64,000 nucleotides of DNA from NCBI RefSeq assembly GCF_024978135.1, contig NZ_JANTEZ010000009.1, positions 29,863 to 93,862 of the forward strand, in the 5' to 3' direction. A program made the translations under genes and the position numbers. Under the pieces are notes generated by a model. It ran no database searches, was not told where the DNA came from, and saw only the letters and a program-made list of their open reading frames with translations. This DNA comes from Herbiconiux gentiana (lineage in GTDB: Bacteria > Actinomycetota > Actinomycetes > Actinomycetales > Microbacteriaceae). This document shows, in pieces, positions 25,368 through 33,229 of this stretch (positions are counted from its first letter, which is position 1; each line of letters begins with the position of its first letter).

Positions 25368-27290
25368 TCAATCCGGCAGGTAGCTCTCGAGCTGGGTCTT
25401 CACGACGTCGGAGACCGCGTTCGGTCCTCCCAGCAGCACGATCCGATACGGCGACAGCCGTTCCAGCTCGGCCGCGACCGGCGCCGGGATGGTGTCCTTC
25501 GTGACCAGCAGCACCGGCGAACCCGCCATGATCGCCGCCGGTCCACCGGCCAGCGCATCCGGGAACGCCTGCCCCGACGCCACGTACACCGTGTACGTGT
25601 GCGGCCGGAACGACCGCTTCGACGCCGCCGCCGACACCGCGAACCGGTCCGGCCCATCGACCCGGATCACCGTCGCGATCTTCGACACCTCCGCGACCAC
25701 CGCAGCACTGATCGCCTGCTCCCCGCCCATCACGTACACGTACTGCGCCTTCAACCGCCCGATCTCCGCCCCCACCGCAGCCGGCAGCGTGCCCTTCTGC
25801 GTCAACAGCACCGGCCCCGCCTCCCGCCCCGTCAACGGCGACGCCGACAACGCATCCGGGAACGTCTCCCCCGACGCCAGATACGCATACGTCGCCCCAC
25901 CCGGGAACGCCTTCGCCGAGATCGCGGCCGACACCGCGAACCGATCCGGGCCCCCGACCCGCGACACCACCCCGAACTCCCCCAACGCCTTCTCCACCCC
26001 GGCACTGACCGCAGCCGTCCCGCCCAGCACCACCACCCGCTGCGGCCGCAACCGCCGCAGCTCCTCCACCGTCGCCCCCGGCAGCTCGTCCCGCCGCGTC
26101 AACAGCACCGGCCCACCCTCAAGCCCCGCAGCCGCGGCCCCGCTCAACGCATCCGCGAACACCTCCCCCGACGCCACATACGCGACCGGAGCAGCCCCCG
26201 ACTCGAACGAATCCCGTGACACCCCCGCCGCCACCGCGAAGCGATCCGCACCCCCCACCCGATCCACCGCCGGCAACGGACTCACCCGCGGCTCCACCAG
26301 CACCACCCTCGACCCGCCTTCGAGCGCGACGAGCCGATGACTCGCCGGGTCGAGCGCCACCTCCGCGTAGTAGTCCACCCCACCCTCCCCGATGGTCGTC
26401 AGGTCTCCGGCGCGCAGAGCGACCGTGCCCGACGAGTCGAAGTCCTTCCCGACGGCGTAGATCGTGTGCCGAACCGGGTCTCCGACCAGGTCGGTCAGCG
26501 AGCTGGCGAACGACGCCGACACCGCGGTGCGCGTCATCGTGGCCGGGTCGAAGAGCTGCACCCGGAAGCCGATCCCCGCGTCGTCCCCCACCGCGAGCTG
26601 CCCGTCGATCACCCGCACGACCACGGGCGCGCCGTCGACCGGGATGCGCGTCCACGACCCGTCGGGCCTGATCGCGGCGAGGGAGTCGTCCTGGTTCGCG
26701 ACGTAGGCGATCTGCGTCGCCGGGTCGATGGTGATGTCGCGCGGCCTCAGCCCGGTCGCCACCGACGACCGCGTCGCGTCGTCGAGGTCGATCACGCTGA
26801 CGTCGTCGGTCGCGGCGTTCGCGACGAGGACGCGGTGGGAGCGTTCGTCGACGGCGGTGGCGACCGCTCCCCGCCCGCCGGTGGGCACCCGACCGGTCAC
26901 GGCCAGCGACCGCGAGTCGAGGACGACCAGCTCCTCCTGGCCCGAGCCGTTGTCGACGACGTAGACCTCGTGAGCCGCCTCGTTGACGGACAGCCCGACC
27001 ACCCACCCGGCCCCCGACCCGGCGGTGGCGGCACCGGCCGGAACCAGCGCACCCGTGGCGACGTCGTACGCCAGCACCGAGCGCGTGCGCCCCTCGATCA
27101 GGAAGGCCCGCCGGGCGACGGTGTCGAGCTCGAGATCGTGCAGGTCGAGGGAACCGGTCGCGACCGTGTCGAGCACCTCGAAGCGCACACCCGACCGCGC
27201 CAGCTCCTCAGAGCCGGCCGCCGACAGCGCGCCCCCGGCGAGAGCCACCGCCACCACTCCGAAGACGACGGCGCGGAGGAGGGGCTTCAT
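25368..27290 (-). CDS. Secreted beta-propeller protein with three C-terminal CWB2 repeats
   Basis: A 640-residue protein. A signal peptide occupies residues 1-~25 (VVFGVVAVALAGGALSAAGS). Residues ~35-330 contain repeated beta-strand blocks of the YncE/40-residue type, such as HDLELDTVARRAFLIEG, HEVYVVDNGSGQEELVVLDS and AYVANQDDSLAAI, suggesting a seven-bladed propeller. Residues ~340-638 are three CWB2 repeats ([45 protein letters not shown]), each with FADAL or FPDAL and VLLGG-type strands. It is thus probably a non-covalently wall-bound binding protein. No catalytic motif is seen. It sits between purE and purK, an unusual position. Confidence 0.85.
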   Translation of the reverse strand: MKPLLRAVVFGVVAVALAGGALSAAGSEELARSGVRFEVLDTVATGSLDLHDLELDTVARRAFLIEGRTRSVLAYDVATGALVPAGAATAGSGAGWVVGLSVNEAAHEVYVVDNGSGQEELVVLDSRSLAVTGRVPTGGRGAVATAVDERSHRVLVANAATDDVSVIDLDDATRSSVATGLRPRDITIDPATQIAYVANQDDSLAAIRPDGSWTRIPVDGAPVVVRVIDGQLAVGDDAGIGFRVQLFDPATMTRTAVSASFASSLTDLVGDPVRHTIYAVGKDFDSSGTVALRAGDLTTIGEGGVDYYAEVALDPASHRLVALEGGSRVVLVEPRVSPLPAVDRVGGADRFAVAAGVSRDSFESGAAPVAYVASGEVFADALSGAAAAGLEGGPVLLTRRDELPGATVEELRRLRPQRVVVLGGTAAVSAGVEKALGEFGVVSRVGGPDRFAVSAAISAKAFPGGATYAYLASGETFPDALSASPLTGREAGPVLLTQKGTLPAAVGAEIGRLKAQYVYVMGGEQAISAAVVAEVSKIATVIRVDGPDRFAVSAAASKRSFRPHTYTVYVASGQAFPDALAGGPAAIMAGSPVLLVTKDTIPAPVAAELERLSPYRIVLLGGPNAVSDVVKTQLESYLPD

Positions 27291-27296
27291 GCCCCG

Positions 27297-27302
27297 ATGC
27301 TA
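27297..27302 (-). promoter_or_regulatory. Leaderless-type -10 (TAGCAT) for the propeller-CWB2 gene
   Basis: TAGCAT ends 7 nt before ATG 27290. A CTGATA -35-like hexamer lies 17 bp further upstream at 27320-27325, overlapping the purK stop. Confidence 0.5.
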
Positions 27303-27321
27303 CCCCAGAACTGAGGTTATA

Positions 27322-28449
27322 TCAGGAGTCGAAGGCGGCGGCCGCCGCACGTGCGACGTAGGCGACCTCGTCGAGCTCCTCGCCCGAGGCCGTGACGTGG
27401 CCGATCTTGCGGCCGGGGCGCGGGGGCTTGCCGTAGAGGTGGAGCTTCGCCGTGGGGTGCGCCGCCGCGGCCGCCCGCAGCGGGGTGTCGAGGTCGCCCG
27501 AGGCCGGACCGCCGAGGATGTTCACCATCACCGACCACGGCGCCGTGTGCCCGGTCGCCCCGAACGGCAGGTCGAGCACGGCCCGCAGGTGCTGCTCGAA
27601 CTGGCTGGTGGTCGAGCCGTCGATGGTCCAGTGGCCGGTGTTGTGCGGCCGCATGGCCAGCTCGTTCACCAGGATGCGCCCGTCGACCGTCTCGAACAGC
27701 TCCACCGCGAGCACCCCCGTGACCCCGAGCGACTCGGCGATCGTGGTGCCGATCTGCGCCGCCACCGGCGCGAGTCGCGACGATCCCCCGGGAGCCGGCG
27801 CGAGCACCTCCGCACAGACCCCGTCTCGCTGGGTCGACTCCACGACCGGCCACAGCGTGACGTCACCCGAGGGGCGGCGGGCGACCAACTGCGACAACTC
27901 ACGCCGGAAGTCCACGAGCTCCTCCACCAGCAGCGCCTCGCCCGAAGCGAGGGCCGAGAACCAGTCCGCCACCTCGCTCGACGACGACACGACCCGCACT
28001 CCCTTGCCGTCGTACCCGCCCCGTGCGGTCTTCACGACGGCCCGCCCGCCGTTGTCGGCGAGGAAGGCGTCGAGCGCGGGCGCATCCGACACCGACGCCC
28101 AGACCGGCACCGGCACCCCCAGCGACGCCAGCCGAGAACGCATGAGCAGCTTGTCCTGGGCGTACTGCAGCGCATCCGGCCCCGGATGCACGGCCACCCC
28201 GGCCTCGACGAGCCCCCGCAGCACGGCCTGCGGCACGTGCTCGTGGTCGAAGGTCACGACGTCGACCTCCCGCGCGAAGGCCAGCACCGTCGGAAGGTCG
28301 GTGTAATCGCCCACCGCGGTGGCCGCGAGCGCCGCCGACATGCCCTCGGCCTCGGCCAGCACGCGGATCTCGATCCCCAGCTCGATCGCCGGCGGGATCA
28401 TCATCCGCGCGAGCTGTCCGCCACCGATCACACCCACACGAAGAGTCAC
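27322..28449 (-). CDS. purK: N5-carboxyaminoimidazole ribonucleotide synthase
   Basis: A 375-residue ATP-grasp enzyme making N5-CAIR from AIR, bicarbonate and ATP. It begins LRVGVIGGGQLARMM, the PurK hallmark, then VVTFDHEHVPQAVL, QDKLLMRSRLASLGVPVP, VVKTARGGYDGKGVRVV and LVNELAMRPHNTGHWTIDGSTTSQFEQHLRA (here shortened in meaning: the RPHNTGHW block binds substrate). GTG 28449 is supported by a TAGGCT box 7 nt upstream. The product feeds PurE, which is 2 kb downstream on the same strand. Confidence 0.96.
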   Translation of the reverse strand: MTLRVGVIGGGQLARMMIPPAIELGIEIRVLAEAEGMSAALAATAVGDYTDLPTVLAFAREVDVVTFDHEHVPQAVLRGLVEAGVAVHPGPDALQYAQDKLLMRSRLASLGVPVPVWASVSDAPALDAFLADNGGRAVVKTARGGYDGKGVRVVSSSSEVADWFSALASGEALLVEELVDFRRELSQLVARRPSGDVTLWPVVESTQRDGVCAEVLAPAPGGSSRLAPVAAQIGTTIAESLGVTGVLAVELFETVDGRILVNELAMRPHNTGHWTIDGSTTSQFEQHLRAVLDLPFGATGHTAPWSVMVNILGGPASGDLDTPLRAAAAAHPTAKLHLYGKPPRPGRKIGHVTASGEELDEVAYVARAAAAAFDS

Positions 28450-28453
28450 GGAT

Positions 28454-29002
28454 TCAGCCTAGCGGCGGCCCACCACCGAACGCCCCCGCATGCGAACCCG
28501 GGAACGCCGGCAGCCGCGACACCGGCGGCGTGTGCTCGGTCAGCTCGTCGAGCAGCGCCGCCACGAGCTTCGCCGACGGCACGTCGTGCAGCTCGAGCGT
28601 CAGCTCAGACCCCGACTCCACCAGCACGTTCCCGCTGGCGAACGCCGCCTGCGCCGGGTTCCGCCGCAGGTGCACGGCCGTCACCCGCGACAGCCACAGA
28701 TCCTGCCGGTGCCGGTTCACGAGCCCGCGCCGCGCGATGATCCGCCGCGTCGTGATGGTGTACCGATGCCCGAGCCAGACGAGGAACGGCAGCAGCGTGC
28801 CGACCACCACGAGAAGAACGGCACCGCCCAGGGCGGCCTGATTCTGCCACTCCTCGGCGAACCGCCCGCCGAACCAGCCGTACGCCGTCGTCGTGGCGAA
28901 CAGCAGCAGCACGGGCACCGTCAGCCGTCGCGCGTGCGGCCGCACCCGGGCGAGCACGAGCTCCCGAGGCGGCTCGAGCGTCGTGGGGTCGGGCCGGGAC
29001 AT
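28454..29002 (-). CDS. PH-domain (bPH2/YdbT-like) membrane protein
   Basis: A 182-residue protein with two hydrophobic helices (VPVLLLFATTTAYGWFGG and LGGAVLLVVVGTLLPFLVWLG), followed by a bacterial PH domain: YTITTRRIIARRGLVNRHRQDLWLSRVTAVHL, where the TxRRxxxRxGxxxR pattern marks the family. The PH part is predicted cytoplasmic. Function in this family is poorly known, and some members help resist antimicrobials or organise membrane proteins. It lies between birA and purK, a common actinobacterial arrangement. ATG 29002 follows a GACAAT box by 7 nt. Confidence 0.85.
   Translation of the reverse strand: MSRPDPTTLEPPRELVLARVRPHARRLTVPVLLLFATTTAYGWFGGRFAEEWQNQAALGGAVLLVVVGTLLPFLVWLGHRYTITTRRIIARRGLVNRHRQDLWLSRVTAVHLRRNPAQAAFASGNVLVESGSELTLELHDVPSAKLVAALLDELTEHTPPVSRLPAFPGSHAGAFGGGPPLG
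28456..28461 (-). promoter_or_regulatory. purK: Leaderless-type -10 (TAGGCT) for purK
   Basis: TAGGCT ends 7 nt before GTG 28449. It overlaps the last codons and stop of the PH-domain gene, so purK has its own promoter despite the 4-nt gap. Confidence 0.5.
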
Positions 29003-29008
29003 GGGGCC

Positions 29009-29014
29009 ATTGTC
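29009..29014 (-). promoter_or_regulatory. Leaderless-type -10 (GACAAT) for the PH-domain gene
   Basis: GACAAT on the minus strand ends 7 nt before ATG 29002, in the 29-nt gap after the birA stop. Confidence 0.4.
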
Positions 29015-29031
29015 ACCCGCCACCGCCCGGA

Positions 29032-29826
29032 TCAGCCGTCGCGCAGCCGGAGGTGCGTCACATCGCCCGCCGCGACGACGAGCGGCGCGCCCTCGTCGGT
29101 GTCCACCACGAGCCTTCCGTCGTCGTCGATCGCGGTGGCCGTTCCAGTGCGCACGACCCCACCCGGCAGCTCCACCCGCACGGCCCGGCCGAGGGTCGCC
29201 GAGGTCGTGGCGAGCTCGTCGAGCAGCCCGGATGCGCGTGCCGACCCTCCGGCCTCCGACCACGCCGCGTACAGCACCGTGAGCTCGTGCAGGTACGCCG
29301 AGAGCACGGCGTCGACCCCGACCGCCGCCGCCGGGGCGCCCGCGAGCGCCAGCGACGTGGCGGTCGGCACGGGCAGTTCGTCGGCGGCCAGGGTCAGGTT
29401 GATGCCCGCCCCGATCACGAGGCCCCGAGCATCCGGCAGCAGTTCACCCAGGATGCCCGACACCTTCGACCCCGCGACGAGCACGTCGTTCGGCCACTTC
29501 AGGGCGACCGGATGCCCGGGCAGCACCCCCGCGACCGCCCGCCGCACCGCGGCCCCCGCGAGCAGCGGCAGCGTGCCCCAGAGCGAGGTGTCGACGCGGG
29601 GCCTCAGCAGCACCGACACGGCGAGCGCCGTTCCGGCCGGAGCCGACCAGGTGCGCCCGAGCCGCCCCCGCCCGCTCACCTGGTCGTCGGTCGCCACCAC
29701 CGAGAACGACGGCCAGGCCTCGGCGGACGGCCCCGACGCCGCCCGCACCAGCACCTCGTTGGTCGACCCCGCCCTCTCCATCCATTCCAGACGCGGGACG
29801 AGGGCACGGGACAGCGGCAGCTCCAT
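29032..29826 (-). CDS. birA: Biotin--[acetyl-CoA-carboxylase] ligase
   Basis: A 264-residue class I biotin protein ligase without the DNA-binding N-terminal domain. GRGRLGRTWSAPAG near residue 51 is the biotinyl-AMP loop, KWPNDVLVAGSKVSGILGEL near 108 holds the catalytic Lys, and VIGAGINLTL follows. The C-terminal SH3-like cap is present. It attaches biotin to the carrier Lys of the acyl-CoA carboxylase alpha subunit encoded at 41.6 kb, and it is divergent from the carboxylase beta subunit gene, so the cofactor and enzyme genes are neighbours. Confidence 0.95.
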   Translation of the reverse strand: MELPLSRALVPRLEWMERAGSTNEVLVRAASGPSAEAWPSFSVVATDDQVSGRGRLGRTWSAPAGTALAVSVLLRPRVDTSLWGTLPLLAGAAVRRAVAGVLPGHPVALKWPNDVLVAGSKVSGILGELLPDARGLVIGAGINLTLAADELPVPTATSLALAGAPAAAVGVDAVLSAYLHELTVLYAAWSEAGGSARASGLLDELATTSATLGRAVRVELPGGVVRTGTATAIDDDGRLVVDTDEGAPLVVAAGDVTHLRLRDG

Positions 29827-29832
29827 GCCCCC

Positions 29833-29838
29833 ACGCTA
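29833..29838 (-). promoter_or_regulatory. birA: Leaderless-type -10 (TAGCGT) for birA
   Basis: TAGCGT on the minus strand ends 7 nt before ATG 29826. Confidence 0.5.
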
Positions 29839-29905
29839 CGGCCTGCCAACGACAGCCCCCGGATTTGTAGGGTTTCGTCAACCGGATCGCCCGAGGGCTG
29901 GCCGG

Positions 29906-29911
29906 TAGAGT
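29906..29911 (+). promoter_or_regulatory. accD: Leaderless-type -10 (TAGAGT) for accD
   Basis: TAGAGT ends 8 nt before GTG 29919, divergent to the birA promoter in a 92-nt space. It selects GTG 29919 over GTG 29910, which would start inside the box. Confidence 0.5.
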
Positions 29912-29918
29912 GAACCGC

Positions 29919-31520
29919 GTGAGTGAAGACGTGACGACGCAGCCCGATATGTACACCACGGCGGGCAAGCTGGCCGACCTGAAGAACCGCTATCACGAGG
30001 CCGTGACGGCGAGCGGCGAGGCGGCCATCGAGAAGCAGCACAAGCGTGGCAAGAAGACGGCCCGCGAGCGCATCGAGCAGCTGCTCGACCACGGCTCCTT
30101 CGTCGAGATCGACGAGTTCGTGCGTCACCGCACACACGCCTTCGGCATGGAGAAGTCCCGCCCCTACGGCGACGCGGTCGTCACCGGCACGGGCACGATC
30201 CACGGCCGCCAGGTGGCGGTCTACGCCCAGGACTTCACGATCTTCGGCGGCTCGCTCGGCGAGGTGGCCGGCGAGAAGATCATCAAGGTGATGGATCTCG
30301 CCCTGAAGACCGGCGTGCCGATCATCGGCATGCTCGACTCGGGCGGCGCGCGCATCCAGGAAGGTGTCGTCGCGCTCGGCAAGTACGGCGAGATCTTCCG
30401 CCGCAACACGGCGGCGTCGGGCGTCATCCCGCAGATCTCGATCGTGATGGGCCCGGCGGCGGGCGGCGCGGTCTACTCCCCCGCCCTCACCGACTTCGTG
30501 ATCATGGTCGACAAGACCAGCCAGATGTTCGTCACCGGCCCCGACGTGATCAAGACGGTCACGGGCGAAGACGTCGGCATGGAGGAGCTCGGCGGCGCGC
30601 TCACCCACAACAGCATCTCGGGCGTCTCGCACTACCTCGCGAGCGACGAGGACGACGCGCTCGACTACGCCCGCGCCCTGCTCAGCTACCTGCCCGACAA
30701 CAACCTGGCCGAGCTGCCGGTCTACGACAGCCAGGTCGAGCTCGAGATCACGGATGCGGACCGGAAGCTCAACACGGTCATCCCCGACTCGCCGAACCAG
30801 CCCTACGACGTGCACACCGTCATCGAGCACCTGGTCGACGACGGTGAGTTCCTCGAGACGCAGCCGCTGTACGCACCCAACATCGTGGTGGGCTTCGCCC
30901 GCATCGAGGGCCGCTCGGTCGGCATCGTGGCCAATCAGCCGAACTCGATGGCCGGCACGCTCAACATCGAGGCCGGTGAGAAGGCCTCGCGCTTCGTGCG
31001 GTTCTGCGACGCGTTCTCCATCCCGATCCTGACGCTGGTCGACGTGCCCGGGTACCTGCCGGGCACCGACCAGGAGTGGACCGGGGTCATCCGGCGCGGC
31101 GCGAAGCTGCTCTACGCCTACGCCGAGGCCACCGTGCCGCTCGTCACGGTCATCCTCCGCAAGGCCTACGGCGGCGCGTACATCGTGATGGGCTCGAAGC
31201 AGCTCGGCGCCGACATCAACCTCGCCTGGCCGACGGCCGAGATCGCCGTCATGGGCGGTCAGGGTGCGGTGAACATCCTGTACCGCGGTGAGATCAAGCG
31301 GGCCGAGGAGGCCGGCGAGGACGTGGCCGCCGTGCGCACGAAGCTCGCGAACGAGTACACCTACAACGTGGCGTCGCCGTTCCTCGCGGCCGAGCGCGGC
31401 GAGCTCGACGGCGTGATCGAGCCGGCCGCCACCCGCGTCTCGGTGATCAAGGCGCTGCGGGCGCTGAAGACGAAGCGGGCCTCGCTGCCGCCGAAGAAGC
31501 ACGGCAACATCCCGCTGTGA
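29919..31520 (+). CDS. accD: Acyl-CoA carboxylase, carboxyltransferase (beta) subunit
   Basis: A 533-residue biotin-dependent carboxyltransferase of the PccB/AccD5 type. It moves CO2 from carboxybiotin to acetyl- or propionyl-CoA for fatty-acid or methylmalonyl-CoA synthesis. [22 protein letters not shown] is the N-terminal signature; [14 protein letters not shown] and [21 protein letters not shown] form the acyl-CoA oxyanion site; [32 protein letters not shown] and [14 protein letters not shown] are the C-terminal biotin-side blocks (each named by its leading residues). Length is normal. Its partners are accE at 35.8 kb and the biotinylated subunit at 41.6 kb. Confidence 0.95.
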   Translation: MSEDVTTQPDMYTTAGKLADLKNRYHEAVTASGEAAIEKQHKRGKKTARERIEQLLDHGSFVEIDEFVRHRTHAFGMEKSRPYGDAVVTGTGTIHGRQVAVYAQDFTIFGGSLGEVAGEKIIKVMDLALKTGVPIIGMLDSGGARIQEGVVALGKYGEIFRRNTAASGVIPQISIVMGPAAGGAVYSPALTDFVIMVDKTSQMFVTGPDVIKTVTGEDVGMEELGGALTHNSISGVSHYLASDEDDALDYARALLSYLPDNNLAELPVYDSQVELEITDADRKLNTVIPDSPNQPYDVHTVIEHLVDDGEFLETQPLYAPNIVVGFARIEGRSVGIVANQPNSMAGTLNIEAGEKASRFVRFCDAFSIPILTLVDVPGYLPGTDQEWTGVIRRGAKLLYAYAEATVPLVTVILRKAYGGAYIVMGSKQLGADINLAWPTAEIAVMGGQGAVNILYRGEIKRAEEAGEDVAAVRTKLANEYTYNVASPFLAAERGELDGVIEPAATRVSVIKALRALKTKRASLPPKKHGNIPL

Positions 31521-33202
31521 CCCGGCGCGGGCCGATCGTGGTCGTCAGCTCGGCGGTGGTCGGCTCGGTGCTGCGCGGCAGGGTGCCGGTCGGCTCGGTG
31601 CTGCTGGGCTCCGTGCTGCTCGGCTCCGTGCTGCTCGGCTCCGTGCTGCTCGCCGGCTGCGTCGCCGGGCCCGCCGAGCCCGACCCGGGCGACGGATTCT
31701 CGGCCGGCGCCGAGGGCATCGGCGACCCCTACTTCCCGCTCGACGGCAACGGCGGCTACGACGTCGCCCGCTACGACCTCGACCTCGCCTACGAGCCCCG
31801 GAGCGGGGAGCTGTCGGGCTCGGCCACCATCACCGCGACCGCGACCCAGGACCTCTCGGCGTTCGACCTCGACCTCGACGACCTCGAGGTGCGCGAGGTC
31901 ACGGTCGACGGCGTCGACGCCGCGTTCACGAGGCGCAGCACCGAGATCAGCGCCCTCACCGGGCAGCCGCTCGAGCCCGGCAGCGACGACCCGGTGACCA
32001 CCCCGCCGCGCTCGGAGCTGACGGTGACCCCCGCCGCGGGGCTGCCCGCGGGCGCGAGCTTCGAGGTGGGCATCCGCTATGCCGGCGTGCCCGAGACGAT
32101 CGACGACGGCTACGGCGAGGCGGGTGTCTTCACGACCGGCACTGGCGCGGGCCGCGAGCTCCTGGTCGCCGGGCAGCCGCGCTCGGCCGCGACCTGGTTC
32201 CCGGTGAACGACCACCCCTCCGACAAGGCGGCCTTCGCCCTGCGCATCACGGTGCCCGAGGGCCTCACGGCGGTCTCGAACGGCCGCCTCGTCGGCACCG
32301 AGACGAGCCCCGGCCACTCCCGCTGGACCTGGCGGCTCGACGAGCCGATGGCCCCCTACCTCGCCACCCTGGCGATCGGCGACTTCGTGCTCACCACGGC
32401 GACCGTCGACGGCGTCGACTACTGGAACGCCGTCGACCGCGACCTCTTCGACCGCCCGCTCCCCACCGACCCGACTGACGCCGGCACCGCAGCCGCCCCC
32501 GGCAGCGACACTGGCACCGCCACCGACTCCGCCACGCCCCCCGCCCTCACCTACGGCGCCGTCGCCACCGCCCAGTTCGCCCGCCAACCCGAGATCGTCG
32601 CCTTCCTCGCCGACCGTTTCGGCCCCTACCCCTTCGCCCAGGCCGGAGGCATCGCCGCCGACCAGCCCGACCTCGACTTCGCCCTCGAGACCCAGACCCG
32701 CCCGGTCTACCCCATTTGGGCCTGGGAGGACCCCGACGACCTCGGCCTCGTCGTGCACGAGTACGCCCACCAGTGGTTCGGCGACAGCGTGACCATCGAC
32801 CGCTGGAGCGACCTCTGGCTGAACGAGAGCTTCGCCACCTACGCCGAGTGGCTCTGGGCCGAGCACACGGGCGGTCCGACCCCGGCGATGCAGGCGGATG
32901 CTCTCGCCGACCGCCCGGCCGACGACCCGTTCTGGTCGCTGACGGTGTCCGACCCGGGCCCGGCCGGGCTCTTCGACGACGCGGTCTACGAGCGCGGGGC
33001 CATGACGCTCCAGGCGCTGCGCGAGCGGGTGGGCGACGAGACGTTCTTCGCGATCGCGCGCGGCTGGGCATCCGCCAATGCCGGAGGCACCGTCACCACG
33101 GCTGACTTCGTCGCCTACGCCGAGGGGGTCTCGGGCGAGGACCTCGACGACCTCTTCGAGCAGTGGATCGAGACCCCCGAGAAGCCCGCCGCGAGCGACT
33201 AG
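31517..33202 (+). CDS. M1 family metallopeptidase, lipoprotein
   Basis: A 561-residue zinc peptidase. The N-terminus is hydrophobic with four GSVLL repeats leading to a lipobox (LLAGC, Cys at ~48), so it is an exported lipoprotein. Residues ~75-280 form the beta-rich M1 N-domain. The catalytic domain has LETQTRP in place of the usual GAMEN exopeptidase loop, then HEYAHQWFG near residue 413 and [10 protein letters not shown] (HExxH plus distal Glu ligand). It probably trims peptides outside the membrane. GTG 31517 overlaps the accD stop by 4 nt, so it may ride on the accD transcript. No link to carboxylase function is evident. Confidence 0.92.
   Translation: MTRRGPIVVVSSAVVGSVLRGRVPVGSVLLGSVLLGSVLLGSVLLAGCVAGPAEPDPGDGFSAGAEGIGDPYFPLDGNGGYDVARYDLDLAYEPRSGELSGSATITATATQDLSAFDLDLDDLEVREVTVDGVDAAFTRRSTEISALTGQPLEPGSDDPVTTPPRSELTVTPAAGLPAGASFEVGIRYAGVPETIDDGYGEAGVFTTGTGAGRELLVAGQPRSAATWFPVNDHPSDKAAFALRITVPEGLTAVSNGRLVGTETSPGHSRWTWRLDEPMAPYLATLAIGDFVLTTATVDGVDYWNAVDRDLFDRPLPTDPTDAGTAAAPGSDTGTATDSATPPALTYGAVATAQFARQPEIVAFLADRFGPYPFAQAGGIAADQPDLDFALETQTRPVYPIWAWEDPDDLGLVVHEYAHQWFGDSVTIDRWSDLWLNESFATYAEWLWAEHTGGPTPAMQADALADRPADDPFWSLTVSDPGPAGLFDDAVYERGAMTLQALRERVGDETFFAIARGWASANAGGTVTTADFVAYAEGVSGEDLDDLFEQWIETPEKPAASD
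31592..31651 (+). repeat. Four tandem 15-bp units coding GSVLL in the M1 peptidase signal region
   Basis: Units begin at 31592, 31607, 31622 and 31637; the last three differ little or not at all (GGCTCCGTGCTGCTC). They encode the hydrophobic core of the lipoprotein signal. A 15-bp unit changes length in frame. Confidence 0.85.
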
Positions 33203-33229
33203 CCGCGCCCTACGACTAGCCGCGCCCCG

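Noticed and set aside
10869..27290. Surface-glycan locus as a recently acquired genomic island
   Set aside because: No integrase, transposase, tRNA or attachment repeats, and no obvious drop in GC, were seen at either end.
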